From: Ophiura sarsii
Lineage: Eukaryota > Echinodermata > Ophiuroidea > Amphilepidida > Ophiuridae
Reading direction: 5' to 3'
Length of the DNA stretch: 64,000 nucleotides
NCBI GenBank assembly: GCA_035610835.1
Contig: CM069457.1
Coordinates: 21,198,658-21,262,657, forward strand
This document shows positions 1-10,704 of the stretch, piece by piece. The notes under the pieces were generated by a model that searched no databases, was not told where the DNA came from, and saw nothing but the letters and a program-made list of their open reading frames with translations. Numbering within the stretch: the stretch's first letter is position 1; each line of letters begins with the position of its first letter. The position numbers were made by a program, and so were the translations under genes.

Positions 1-667
1 ATGAGACAAGCAACTCGCAATCAGCTTATCTGTACCAAATCATGCACGGAGTGAACCAGCCTCAAGAACCCTTTCAACCGACAGAACGTTAATTCACATA
101 CTGTGTTCAACTGTATTGGATCTCACACAGTATAGTTGGAGAAATAAATGATGATGGCATTCAGTCCTTCAAGAGCAGAGTGCATCATTAGTTGTCAAAC
201 TTTCATCATCTTTACCATATTTTTTACCTAAACCGCTGATTTGTCTGTAAGAATAACAGAATTGCCTTGATGCCTATATACGGTATACCTGTGTTTGACC
301 TGGTCATACCTCCTACATGTATGTGGCTGCTTTCACCTCGACATTTTGAAAAAAGGATGGACATTTACTGAAATGCACTTTCTGCAGGGTCAATTGCCAA
401 ACTTGAAATCGATCAAGAAAAACATCAACATTGTCTGCTTAATATTTATGATATGTACATCAACATTGACAATACTGATGTTTGGTCTCAAATATACCCA
501 CAAAAGATGCATTTTATCTCTACCAAGGTCATAAGGGAAGCCCCTTTAATAGAGTGAACAATGACATTGCAGATAAGGGACGGATCTTGTGAGAATCACC
601 GATCACTCACCATCATCAAAACCTAATTATGACAATATAAATGAAAATGCCACAAATCAAATAATAA
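1..667. other. AT-rich non-coding stretch, nothing recognised
   Basis: I see no long ORF with coding character, no splice-bounded exon and no clear repeat here. The reading frames that are open are short and AT-driven. Confidence 0.5.
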
Positions 668-872
668 TACTGTAAAACAGTTTAATTTCTCTGCAAATTT
701 TATTTAGCGAATTAGCACTAAGTCAACATTGTGCAGCAATTTATTTTCACTAATTTGTTTTATCGTCCTATATATAATCATTATAAATATTATAATCGGC
801 GGCAATTTAATTTGGCGAAATGAATCTCCTAGCGAAATTAAATTGCTAGCAAAATTAAGTTGTTTTATAGTA
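668..872. mobile_element. MITE-like element with TACTGTAAAAC ends
   Basis: The left end reads TACTGTAAAACAGTTTAATT and the right end, reverse-complemented, begins TACTATAAAACAACTTAATT. This gives imperfect terminal inverted repeats of about 20 bp around 205 bp of AT-rich DNA with recurrent 'aatttngcgaa' words. A related left end (tactgtaaaaccaattaatt) occurs near 41534, so the family is dispersed. There is no coding capacity. The superfamily cannot be set from the sequence. Confidence 0.5.
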
Positions 873-1226
873 TATCAAGACTATTTAAAAAATAAATGTG
901 CATGTAGATCAAGCATGTGCAACCTTTTCTACCACCCGGGCCTCATTGTGATTTTGAAATCCATTCACGGGCCGCAGTGATTGTCAAACATTTTGATTCA
1001 TCATATCAAAACCGATCAGTTGTTGGCAAGGCTCATCTGCCAATACTAGTAACATCAAAAGAAGTTGAGAAAAATAAAAGAAAATAAAGAAAATTTTCCA
1101 CCTTTCGAGTTACATAAAACTTGCTTTCCATGGTCAATGTTGACAAATTAGCTGTAATTTGTAAGCAAATAAATAGTTCTTTAACATGATGTGATGGTTC
1201 ACATTTTTTTAATTTGGTGTATAACG

Positions 1227-1482
1227 TATCAAGGGTTGATCGCCAGAAGACCGTAACTCAAGAAATGCTATTTTGAGAATTAAATCAAATTTCAAATATT
1301 TGGGACTCATTACAATACACTGTAGCACCCAACTTATAACTCTAATTTTATTAAAATTAAGAGTGTTTATGAGGTATCTCTTTTATGGTTCTGAAAATTT
1401 AGGTTATATGGATTATTTTTGTACCAAAATATCAATTTGCCAACAAATTGAGTTACGGCCTTCTGGCGCTTAACCCTCGATA
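1227..1482. mobile_element. MITE with ~35-bp terminal inverted repeats
   Basis: The left end (from 1227, TATCAAGGGTTGATCGCCAG) and the reverse complement of the right end (from 1482, TATCGAGGGTTAAGCGCCAG) match with few differences, and the match continues through AAGRCCGTAACTCAA. The 256-bp unit has no coding potential. The clean ends make it a good non-autonomous DNA transposon. A target duplication is not obvious beyond a possible TA. Confidence 0.7.
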
Positions 1483-1580
1483 TTACCCTGCTATGTGCCT
1501 GTTCAAATCAAATATGGTGCTTTTTATAATCCAAGTCAAGTTAAATTATTAACTCTCATTCGTCACCACACTGGTGAGTG

Positions 1581-1602
1581 CCCCCCCCCCCCCCCCCCCC
1601 CC
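1581..1602. repeat. poly(C) tract, 22 bp
   Basis: Uninterrupted run of 22 C. One of many long G/C homopolymers in the window; several others sit inside transposon ends. Confidence 0.95.
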
Positions 1603-3073
1603 TCCTCGAGATCATATTTTTGTTGCGTGGAGTGGATCACAGTAAAAAATAATTTAATTGAAAGGTTTTTATTAAGATAATTGACATCTACAATCTTGCT
1701 TATATTGTTGGTCAAACATCAAAGGTTTGCAATATTTCAGATGATTATTGAGGAAAAACATCAGAGATGGACCTTTCCAAGAAGGGTCAGTCAGTTGAAC
1801 AGTTTTCTTTTGTCACCTTCCATTTAATACTTGTTTTTTCACCTAAAATTTCTGAAATTTCTGACGGTATTACGCAGGTAACCAACCTCCAAAGTTTTTT
1901 AAGTGATTGCAGAATGATATTGCACCTAAGTCAAATGGCATTGGCGGGCGTAATTGTGCATCATGCATTGTGCGCAGTTGTTTATAATAATCCAGCTGCA
2001 TGCTAACATTAAAATATACAACCTACGGTCAGAATTAATTTTGTGTGTGGATTAAGGCTGTGAATGCACGGGTAGTTTCGTACCCGGGTACCCGACCCGT
2101 TTTTGTACACTAAAAAAAAGAGAAAAATAAATTAAAGTACAAATTTGTCCCCCAAATGACCTCTATTGACCCCAAATGACCATATACTAAAAGTATAGTG
2201 AACATAATAAACTTATACTCAACCTAATAGCACAGACATGGGCACATTGAATAACTTCTTAAACAAAAGAAACCAATACTCACAAGTATTATTCCCAATT
2301 TTTATTGTTTGCACTCTGTTACAAATGACACATTTACCATTCAACTTATGTAAATTATGTAAGTCATTATATGGCCAAACAGTGTCTGTTTGAATTTTAT
2401 CTATCATTAGGCCCGTTCACACTGGTTCTAATTGGTGTGTTGGCCATAAGGCGACGAAAAACCACCATGTTCTATGAGCAAACTGATCTTTCAGGTACAT
2501 TGTAGGGTCGATTGGTCTGGGACTCAGTGAGGGGGGGGGGGGGGGGGGGGGGGTCTTCACCAGTGAGCCTTTTTGTATAACCAATTATTATTGAAGGGAA
2601 AGACAAAATGGACCTGACAAGTTAACCTGATCTGCCATCTCAATTCTCAAGATATAATAATACATAGAAGTTATGACTGTGATGAAAATTGCCACCACTC
2701 TCACCCCATGGATTGTCACATGTCTTAAAAATTAGCCACTACATAGATTTTCTTATTTTTTTAACTGTTTACTATGGTTTAATCAGTTCCAAATTGGCAA
2801 GAAATATTTGTTTTTTATCTCTCTGCGCACATAAGTAAAGATTATGTCCAGGCGCACATGGTTTTGGTCGCATTAATGCGTCACACATAATGCAGAGTGC
2901 GCTTGATGTCTTCATATGCGCCTGCATCCTTCTGTATTCATTTGCTGCTGTAATTCACCAATTTGGAACTGATCCAACTAACAGAATATCGTGCTACATT
3001 TATTTTTGTGCTAAGATCAGCAAGCACAAAAATAAAAATGCACAAATATATTCCTTTTGTATGTAGGTCTATG
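1603..3073. other. Gene-free stretch with a 23-bp poly(G) at 2531-2553
   Basis: Apart from the uninterrupted poly(G) run at 2531-2553 I see no supported gene or well-bounded repeat. Open frames here are short and lack splice or domain support. Confidence 0.5.
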
Positions 3074-3299
3074 TAAGGCCAAACAAAGAAGGTCTGTCTC
3101 CGAAGCCCGCCAGCATTGGTATGTGAAATGAGCGAGGGCTAAACAACTTCTTTCTTCTTTTTTTTATCTTTCTTTTTTTTGATTTAAAAAAAAGGTTAAA
3201 AAAGTTCTCCGTAAAGCTTGGATTAGCAAAAAAATCGCACAGCACTTAGCTTATTTGCAAAATGTTTCTGAGACAGACTTTCTTCTTTGTTTGGCCTTA
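3074..3299. mobile_element. TIR element starting TAAGGCCAAACAAAGAA
   Basis: The left end (TAAGGCCAAACAAAGAA then GGTCTGTCTC) and the reverse-complemented right end (TAAGGCCAAACAAAGAA GAAAGTCTGTCTC) form inverted repeats of roughly 27-30 bp, differing by a 3-bp indel. The 226-bp element is non-coding. The first bases TAAGGCCAAA are shared with the element at 41101-41510, hinting at one family. Confidence 0.65.
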
Positions 3300-3439
3300 G
3301 GAACCTCAAAATCTCAACAATAAAAACAAGCAAACTTGTTCAAAATTCGCAAAGCAGGAAAACTTACACACACAAAAATGTCCATTTTTACAGTATACCA
3401 TCTTTGAAACTTGTTCAACGACAACATCTGTTAGGCAAC

Positions 3440-3790
3440 AAAGGAAAACCCTGTTCTACAGGCCCAATCGAGCCAATTCTTTTTATATTTTCAAATAAAA
3501 CAAACTAGAAAACCCGGCGACCATACCTGAGTTGTCAGTTTGCTCGTAGATCAAGGCAGGTTTTTTTGGTCACCTTAGATGCTGGAAAAAAAGAAACCCT
3601 GTTCTACAGGTCCAATTTTTAGAAATTGATGACAATATTCTCATGCCAATGAACTAACCAAATTTCTTTTCTTGTCAGGAAAATGTCTACAGATTTATAC
3701 GGTCATTTTGAGGGGAAAAAAGGTCCATGACCCAACCCGAGAGGTCCCTTTTAACAGGGTATTATGTCACCTTATTTATTAAGTTTTTTA
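3440..3790. repeat. Diverged dispersed repeat, relative at 5879-6075
   Basis: Both stretches contain a 'cctgttnyacaggyc' block, an AT-rich middle with 'acagattt' and a 'gacccgas..ggtyc/gttcc' end, in the same order and orientation. This is a weakly conserved repeat family of unknown type with no coding frame. Confidence 0.35.
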
Positions 3791-4194
3791 ACCTTAATTT
3801 TGCTCTGAACAATGATGACTGTCCATATTTGTTTAATTCACACATTTTGATGGACAAAATTTTAATTTACTTAGTAAAAATCTGACAAGGCTTTGTTTTT
3901 TTTTCTCCAGAAATAAAATGAATGGCCATTTTGACTTGTAGAAAAGTGGTTTCTTCTTTGTTACCTTTTACAGAACTATTCTACTTTGTGTCACCTCAAG
4001 TTGAGAGGTGATGTAAACACCACACATGTGATTCAAATATGTTGGCATTTGTACCAGCAGAAATGACATATCAGTCTTTTAGCACACACCTATAATTTGA
4101 ATATGCTGACATCTCCTAATTTGAGGTGACAGTGAGTAAAGCTACTTAGTGTATTATATTTTCTGACAATAAGAAACAAGTAGGCTAATTCTTA

Positions 4195-4788
4195 GAGGAG
4201 GGGTCCCGCAAGCACAACGGTTTGCATTACATATGTTAGAAAAATAACTACAGAGCCCAACTTTTATATTTTTTATAAGATTTAGAGTAAAACACCACAC
4301 TTAAAAAACAAAAACTAATATGAACCACCATCTCTCAACATGCATTTTTTTAAATTCTTGATGATTGAAAATCCATGTGTTGATGAAGTCATAGTTATAC
4401 AATGCACATGCGCAAACTTTAGCACCGATAACCATGAAGTCATCGACACCGGGACTTTGAGAGATGGCAGTTTTTATTTGTTTTTGTTACTAAAATCAAA
4501 ATTGTCAATCACAGCGTCATGATCCGAGTGTGGTCTGTTGTTGATTAGGGCCGCGATTAGTCAACTAATTATTGGATTACAAGTACGTCACATCTTCCGA
4601 TTTTACTACGCCCTTGCCATCGTAGATGTCGCGGTTAAACATGGCGCACTAGTCACATAGGACGGTGGGGAATCGTATACGCTGTGATCAAAAGATTTTT
4701 GTTCTATATTATCATGCAATTTTGGCTCAATAATTATTTTTCTAACAAACAATGCTCAATAATGTTGTGCTTGCTGGACCCCTCCTTT
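4195..4788. mobile_element. Foldback/TIR element ending GAGGAGGGGTCC / GGACCCCTCC
   Basis: The left end (GAGGAGGGGTCCCGCAAGCA) is repeated in inverse at the right end (AAAGGAGGGGTCCAGCAAGC as reverse complement). The similarity continues inward through 'gttagaaaaataa'. The spacer has no transposase. A solo right-arm copy lies at about 14910-15103. Confidence 0.6.
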
Positions 4789-5400
4789 AAAAGCTACATC
4801 ATTGTGCTTGAATTAACTGATGTCAAACAACAAAAAATCTTTTTCATCCCCACTTGACTGTTTTTAATCAAAGCCAAAATCCAGTAATCAAATATTGACT
4901 CATGTGACTCTTTGATCAATAAAATTTATGTCCAGGTACTGTTTAATACCATGCGCAAAGCATTTCTTGATTGCTGTACCATACAGCCGACTAATTGTGT
5001 TTGGTTCTGGCCTTGTTATCTATACTCCTTCTTCTTTTGTACTGACTCTCTATTGTTTGCCTTGACTAGACTAGAAGTGAAATTGCTCCTAACACAAAAT
5101 TCCAAGTAAATTTCACTGTAGAAGATGGCATTCCATTTCAATACTACAATCGGTATAACTTTGTTTAAAGTTTTACACATAGGTAATATAATAATATATA
5201 CCTCAGTGATCAGAACAGCTGATGATATGCAGCTTTAAAAACTGGTCTCTATAGACTATAGAGTCTAAATTCATCACTGCATCGCCCAATGCCATAAATA
5301 TAGCTAATGTATGAGACATATAGATAGTTAATTCCATCTACATTGTATACATCCCAATGTGAAGTCCCTTGGCCATCATGTTCCCTGTTCCATCCACACT

Positions 5401-5525
5401 TCAGACAAATTTGAATCCCTTGGTCAATCTGGTCCCTGTGTCCCACTGAGTGCAGGCCATTCGTCTTCGTAAGATATCCAATGCTTGACAGTTAGTCACA
5501 TCCATTTGGAGATTGGTAATGCAAC
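5401..5525 (-). CDS. Candidate terminal exon of an unidentified gene
   Basis: Read on the minus strand, a pyrimidine-rich acceptor (cttcctttttacaatattgattttag) opens at 5525. The frame that enters with two bases is open for 40 codons, containing the stretch CQALDILRRRMACTQWDTG, and stops with TGA at 5403-5401. The entry phase is exactly what the exon candidate at 7437-7287 leaves. I recognise no domain. A different frame is also open over 5446-5249, so this exon is only a candidate. RNA evidence would be decisive. Confidence 0.3.
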
Positions 5526-6229
5526 CTAAAATCAATATTGTAAAAAGGAAGAAAAACATGCGGTTATTTTGAGTTCTACGGCAAATCATCTTAACATTAT
5601 TTTGTGTGGGTAAAATGATTGAATATTATTTACTTTTTAAAATGGGTTGTAGCATTAATAAAGGCACTGTTTAAATGCAACAAATACCTCAGAATCTTAA
5701 TATTCTACGTCCAATCCAATGTCAGAACAGAATCAAGGAACATAATTCAATTTGTGGAAAAATTAGTTTGAGTTTGCATTATAACAAATATTACATAGTT
5801 GAATATTGCTTTTGATGGTGCAAACAAATTCAAATGAATATCCAAATTTTGTTTACTTTCCCAATAAACATGATAAAGGAAAATACAAAACCTGTTGTAC
5901 AGGCCAGACCGGCCCATTGTCTTATAAAATTATTGTTTTTTGCTTGTATTGTAAACAAATATTTACAGATTTTTAAAAATTAAACAATGAATATATATGG
6001 TCAAGAGAAAATATGAATGGAAAAAAACCCTACCGACCCGACTTGAAAGTTCCGTTTGCCGGGTGGCTTTTTTGTACCTTAGCCAAAATATTTCTTAATT
6101 TGGAAGGTGTGTTGGGGCACACGCTTGGGTCCTGATGGGTAAACCCTGAACTTTTCCTTAACCCTAACCTCCGTAGCACTACGATTCACTACGACCATAA
6201 ACAATGTCCACACGTATATGCTAGAGCAT

Positions 6230-6700
6230 TGATTCAATGACGTTATCATCCGAGCTGATATGTGACACTGCATGTCAAAACCAGCTGAATTTCGAAACCA
6301 GCGGAATTGGGCAGAGTTGTGAATGGAGAAAAATGCCAAAAATGTTTTGGGGTTATTTTTGTCAATTTTTAGATTCTCATGATTTCAAAATGCTAGTCAT
6401 ATCAAAAAATAGCTGTACACTAATTTCTGAAATTTTAGCAGGGAATTATATTTTGAATTGTTTATTCTCATATTTATCTATTATTTACCTTGTTTTATGC
6501 AAATTTTAATGGACGTTTTCTATTTTTTAACAGTTCAGGTAGTCCAAATTCAAAATGTTACAACTCGAGTTAGGAATGTCCGATTTCAATGAAAAAAGTG
6601 GTGTTGTAAAGTGCAAAATGTATATTTTTATAATACATCAATAACTCAATTTTGAACTCCTGCCCAATTGTGCCTGGTTTTGACACATATGTGAGTACGA
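6230..6700. repeat. Inverted-repeat element, imperfect ~60-bp arms
   Basis: The segment near 6255-6320 (gtgacactgcatgtcaaaac ... ggaattgggcag) recurs in inverse at 6655-6695 (ctgcccaattgtgcctgg..ttttgacacatatgtg). The arms enclose about 330 bp of AT-rich, non-coding DNA. Superfamily unknown. Confidence 0.4.
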
Positions 6701-6741
6701 AATCACTGCCAGGGCGAGCGTTGCCGTTGAGGCGTTGACAG

Positions 6742-6800
6742 GTTAGCTCAATGGTTAGGGACTTTCATACTTTGTCCCGCTCCCTCGGTTTCCACACAAA
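6742..6800 (+). other. Possible tRNA-derived A-box remnant
   Basis: TAGCTCAATGGTTAG at 6744-6758 matches a pol III A box well, but no convincing B box follows at the right distance. It may be a decayed tRNA-derived SINE head or a chance match. Confidence 0.2.
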
Positions 6801-7286
6801 AATATAGCCTGGCTGTAGATTCAAGATTTTCAGAAATAAGATCATAAATTTGATACACATGTAGCATACAATATGTATGGACATAGCATCTACCAAATGA
6901 ACAAACAATTGACCAATATAGAATGTCCGGTTAATGTAAAATGGCTGGACAATTATTTTTTGATGTGACTAGATTCAAGATTAATTAACATGCAAAGCAT
7001 CTTAATTAATCAATTAATGCAGAAATGTAAAGATCTTGAAACGGTTTAAAGCTGTCCAATATTTTACATGTTCAGAAGTTTGTCAAAGGGTGCAAGAATC
7101 CATTCAGATTCTTGCCAAGGATTTGATGATGAATTTTCCTCCATTCAATAGCATGTTAGATACAAGAATCAACTTGGATTCTCAGAACTTTACCGGCGAG
7201 AATGGATTCTTGGATTCTTCTCAAATTTCTGACCCTGTTTTAATGCTCATTCAGCCTCATTGAAATCAAAATGAGTTCAAACTCAC

Positions 7287-7437
7287 ATATAGTTGTAAGA
7301 GTAAGAATGGACATCCACCAATCCTCCAGGTAAATCATGATCTTCCTTTGCATGGCACTCAACTTGTTGGAGACATCTTCCAGGATTAGGTCCTTACAAT
7401 GTATCTGCTTTGGCAAACATGTCTGGGTCCCATAAGT
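7287..7437 (-). CDS. Candidate internal exon of an unidentified gene
   Basis: On the minus strand an AG at 7439-7438 opens a 50-codon frame ending at a good donor (ATAT|GTGAGT, exon end 7287). It enters in phase 0 and leaves in phase 1, matching the terminal exon candidate at 5525-5401. Codons look protein-like (KDLILEDVSNKLSAMQRKIM, then YLEDWW). A better-looking acceptor (gttcattcttgtag) lies at 7490, but using it puts two TAG codons in this frame. In the other frame, 7489-7394 is open to a GTAAGG donor. Either the upstream part is a decoy or the gene carries a lesion. I recognise no family. Confidence 0.35.
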
Positions 7438-7896
7438 CTACTATAGGGTCCTGCATGTGGACCGAGTTGGTAGAATCCTGGCAGGAATCCTACAAGAATG
7501 AACAATCAGGCATAAAGAATTAGTTCAAAATCATGAAATTGCTGATTCCATGGTACTCTTTAGCGGGCCATTCTTTAATCTCCATTCTCTAATCTCTCCA
7601 TATCTGTAAGAATATTTTGAATGAAGTTTTCTTCTTTTGTATTGTAATAAAATGCCCAACATGAAAGATCAGCTGCTTGTGTTAATGCGAGACCACTGCG
7701 AATATCGGCAACACCGCCAACACGCATTACGTGCTGAGACGCACTAAAAATGTCCCAACATTGTTTTGCTTTAGCCTTTAGTACTAAAACTAAACCAATC
7801 TACAATTAATCGCTCACTACTGTAAGCAAGTAATATACTAAGGTTTATAATAACAATAATTCAAATTCTTTCTTTTTTTAAATGGCAAAATATTCA

Positions 7897-7970
7897 GTAA
7901 CACATGTTACCGTACCACATGTTACCGTAACACATGTTAACGTAACACATGTTACCGTAACACATGTTAC
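7897..7970. repeat. 15-bp tandem repeat, about 5 copies
   Basis: The unit is gtaacacatgttacc with single-base variants. Each copy contains a near-palindrome (GTAAC acat GTTAC). It explains the repetitive peptide read on the minus strand here. Confidence 0.85.
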
Positions 7971-8274
7971 ACTTTGTCAAGCCATAATTTACTAGCATTT
8001 GATTCTTTATACATTTTAAATTAACAATAATCTTGACTTTGACAATTGAAATATCATATTTTACTATTGATAGTGATAAATAACACTGAAAAAATTGAGG
8101 TTTTAGCATGTTTTCCTGGTATGATTTTGGTTACTCATGTTAACAATTTTTTGATGCCTTATTGTGAAGTAGTGGTTATGAATTTATCTAAATATTTACT
8201 ATTTTAATACAGGGTCTTACTAGTAGGATTATAAGTGGCATCAATTAAAACAAAAATATTTAAAGGTTGGTGCC

Positions 8275-8452
8275 ACCACTGTTTGGCACATCAATTGATG
8301 TCACCCACGGTCATGGACCACAGTAGCTGTGACTTGGGGTGACGTTCATGCACAAATCTCATTGTGACGTCTCCATTACATTCCGGCAAGGCAGGGCACC
8401 TGTCTTGTCAGTTCCCACTTCCCAGTCTGCAATTTGCTGATGAAACTCATTC
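8275..8452 (-). other. Coding-like segment, frame unresolved
   Basis: On the minus strand three short frames here all read like protein (for example NEFHQQIADWEVGTDKTG, and GDVTMRFVHERHPKSQLLW in another frame), but none is open throughout. A short exon entering in phase 2 after a cag near 8440 and leaving at CAG|GTGCCC in phase 0 would bridge the candidates at 8861-8758 and 7437-7287. The GTGCCC donor is weak. It could equally be a decayed pseudogene. Confidence 0.2.
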
Positions 8453-8455
8453 GTA

Positions 8456-8714
8456 AGGGACACACCATTTGACTTCAAGGAGGGGGGAAGGGGGTAGGTA
8501 GGAAGTTTTTGAAAAAGAAAAAAACTTCACCCACTATCAGGCAAACAAAAAAAACTTCACCCACTTATAAGTAAACAAATTGCCCACCGCACCCACCCAA
8601 CTCAATAAAAAACACTTCGGCAGCAAAAAAACAAAACTTGCTGCCGCCGAAAAAAAAGAAAGAAAAAAAACAGGCCCCAACTTCCTACCCCTTGAAGTCT
8701 AATGGTGCATCCCT
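8456..8714. mobile_element. MITE with AGGGA(CA/TG)CACCATT ends
   Basis: Left end AGGGACACACCATTTGACTT and reverse-complemented right end AGGGATGCACCATTAGACTT continue as CAAGG, giving inverted repeats of about 25-35 bp. The interior is A-rich and C-rich simple sequence without an ORF. It sits between the coding-like segments at 8452 and 8758, so would be intronic if that gene is real. Confidence 0.6.
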
Positions 8715-8757
8715 AATTAGCCTTCATCATTGGCGTAACAACCAGAATTATACTTAC

Positions 8758-8861
8758 TGCAGAAAATGATGAGCACTCTGCTTGTGTAAATCTTCATTAA
8801 GTTTTTGTAGAGGGTGTTTCTTCAGGATGTATCCCCTTAGTGTCGGTATCTTTCTGCCATT
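8758..8861 (-). CDS. Candidate exon of an unidentified gene
   Basis: On the minus strand an acceptor (cctttttcaaaatgcag) precedes 34 fully open codons (GRKIPTLRGYILKKHPLQKL is part of the peptide), followed by a consensus donor CTGCA|GTAAGT. The exon is 104 nt, phase 0 to 2. An in-frame ATG lies 6 bp upstream of the exon border, so this could also be a start region. The strong donor is the main support. No domain is recognised. Confidence 0.35.
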
Positions 8862-8937
8862 CTGCATTTTGAAAAAGGAATAAAAGGAATGAAGTTATAT
8901 TTTATTCATTCCATTCCTCTATTGTTAAAATGTGATC

Positions 8938-9258
8938 CAGTGGCGGGTACAGGGGGGGGGCGGAGGGGGCAGGCGCCTCCCGTAAAATTTGACAATATAC
9001 CTTTTTTGTGTACCTCTTTACCTTTTTCAGAGGCATAGTTAGGTTCCGTCGGTACATTAGCGACTTGTACCATGCAAGATTTGTTGCCGGTTTTGGAACG
9101 ACCACGTCGCTACCCCCATCCCCCTCCCCCACTTAGCAGAATTTCACGATCTGACAGCAAAAAAAATTGGGGACCTTTTACGATTTTTTTTTGGGTACCT
9201 ATAATTTAAAAAAACCTTGGTCAGCCCCCTGTAAATTTTAATCCTGGATCCGCCACTG
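8938..9258. mobile_element. MITE, CAGTGGCGG ends (inverted relative of 46169-46474)
   Basis: The element starts CAGTGGCGGGTACAGG and ends CCTGGATCCGCCACTG. The body, including a G-rich end, 'ggtacacaaaaaaggtata' type words and 'taaaaggtcccc', matches the copy at 46169-46474 in opposite orientation. Both are non-coding; a short shared peptide frame just reflects homology. The superfamily is not assigned. Confidence 0.75.
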
Positions 9259-9387
9259 ATATCCATGAACCCGTTTTCAAGTACATGCATCTATTAATTT
9301 TAAATATGTCACTGCCCCTCCTCCTCCTCCCTAAAGTATAGAATCAAAATAGAAAGTAAAGACATTAGGCCACATGTTTTGAAAAAA

Positions 9388-9738
9388 ACCGATGGTGACG
9401 TCGCACTTTTCTTTTAAAAAAACAGTGGTGACGTCGCACTTTTCTTTTAAAAAAACAGTGGTGACGTCGCACTTTTCTTTAAAACAAACGGTGGTGACGT
9501 CGCACTTTTCTTTAAAAAAACGGTGGTGACGTCGCACTTTTCTTTTAAAAAAACAGTGGTGACGTCGCACTTTTCTTTAAAACAAACGGTGGTGACGTCG
9601 CACTTTTCTTTAAAAAAACAGTGGTGACGTCGCACTTTTCTTTTAAAAAAACAGTGGTGACGTCGCACTTTTCTTTAAAACAAACGGTGGTGACGTCGCA
9701 CTTTTCTTTAAAAAAACGGTGGTGACGTCGCACTTTTC
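9388..9738. repeat. 33-bp tandem array, 11 copies, higher-order trimers
   Basis: The unit is gtggtgacgtcgcacttttc followed by a T-run and A-run. Copies differ in the T/A linker: type A (tttt aaaaaaa ca), B (ttt aaaacaaa cg) and C (ttt aaaaaaa cg/ca). Copies 2-10 read A-B-C three times, a ~98-bp higher-order repeat. Each unit carries TGACGTCG, one base off a CRE/ATF palindrome. The His/Phe/Lys-rich ORFs on the minus strand are by-products. Confidence 0.9.
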
Positions 9739-9796
9739 CGATATGTTGCGTATTGTGACGTGGTTTCTCAAAACCGGCGTGAAAAAACGAGCTCTT

Positions 9797-9870
9797 CAAA
9801 AAACCGACACAGTGCCAGTCGCAACTGACAGTGCCAAGCCAATATCAAAAAACCGACACAGTGCCAGTCG
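9797..9870. repeat. Short direct duplication
   Basis: A block beginning aaaaaccgacacagtgccag occurs twice, about 51 bp apart, between the 33-bp array and the dispersed repeat that follows. Confidence 0.7.
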
Positions 9871-9885
9871 CCAAGCCAATATCAA

Positions 9886-10140
9886 AACCCCTACCCATTT
9901 CTAAGGGTGATTTTGGAAAACATGGTACCTATTTCTAAGGATTTTGCTTAATTTTAGACCTAATTTTCGCAAATCATCCTGAAAATATAGGCCTAGCCCA
10001 AATTTTCGCGAAAATAGACCCAAAGTTGGGATTTTCCAAAACACATATTATACTCTATGTTTAGGGATTTTTTTGCAAAAAATGCGACCCATTAGAGCGG
10101 CACATCCCTATATACTGTATTAGGCAAGTACCCCCCGCCC
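9886..10140. mobile_element. Dispersed repeat, copy 1 (relative at 44707-45060)
   Basis: Matches the later copy in the same orientation over about 250 bp, through 'ggtgattttggaaaa', several 'aattttcgcaaat / cgcgaaaatagaccc' words, 'catgtttagggatttt' and 'cccattagagcggcacaycc', and ends in a C-run. The second copy shows inverted ends, so this is probably a non-autonomous DNA element. Copy 1 seems to lack the left end. Confidence 0.6.
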
Positions 10141-10525
10141 CCCAACAGAACGGCTTATAAATATGGCCTCCATTGGTCACTAAGGCCAGGGACGATCTTG
10201 TGTATGGTTGAGTAGAGTGTCAAAACTGATGTGTTAAAACGTTTTGCTTTGTTTCCAACAGCAAATAACAAAAACCTGGATGACTGGGGCAACCTATAAA
10301 TAAACCATGGACAACTAAACTATAATATTAATATTATGGATCATGCATTTTATTGGTTTGAGTTTGGGCATCCTCACACGAGTTAGCTTTTACGGGATGT
10401 CTAGTAATTGCAGACCCTTCATTCATGTATAAAATCAAAAACATCAAGTTGAAAATCAAATAAAGATCTAAAAACTGAAGTCTAGTGGGTTTTTTTGGCT
10501 ATCGCATGACCGCTTCCACCATCTG
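10141..10525. other. Gene-free stretch
   Basis: AT-rich DNA with a small palindrome (ATAATATTAATATTAT near 10321) and nothing else I can support. Confidence 0.45.
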
Positions 10526-10704
10526 CAGCCCTCAAATTAAGAAATGGAAAGGGCAATGCAATTTCAGGCAATTTGAAAAGGCACCAAGGCAATTATGTAC
10601 TTTTCAATGGAGTAAAAACAGCCAGAAGTTGAGGGCATCGAGGCAACTATAGGTGGGGCACCGACGGTAATTGCCTTCGGTGCCTTCGGTTAATTTGAGG
10701 GCTG
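10526..10704. mobile_element. hAT-like MITE
   Basis: It starts CAGCCCTCAAATTAA and ends with the exact inverse TTAATTTGAGGGCTG. The flanking 8-mers ACCATCTG (10518-10525) and ATCATCTG (10705-10712) match at 7 of 8 positions, as expected for an aged 8-bp target duplication. CAG/CTG termini with 8-bp duplications are typical of hAT elements. The interior (179 bp total) is non-coding. Confidence 0.7.

Noticed and set aside
9331..9799. Overlapping His/Phe/Lys/Thr-rich ORFs
   Set aside because: Translations of the 33-bp tandem array; frames shift with linker length and no start or splice context supports them.
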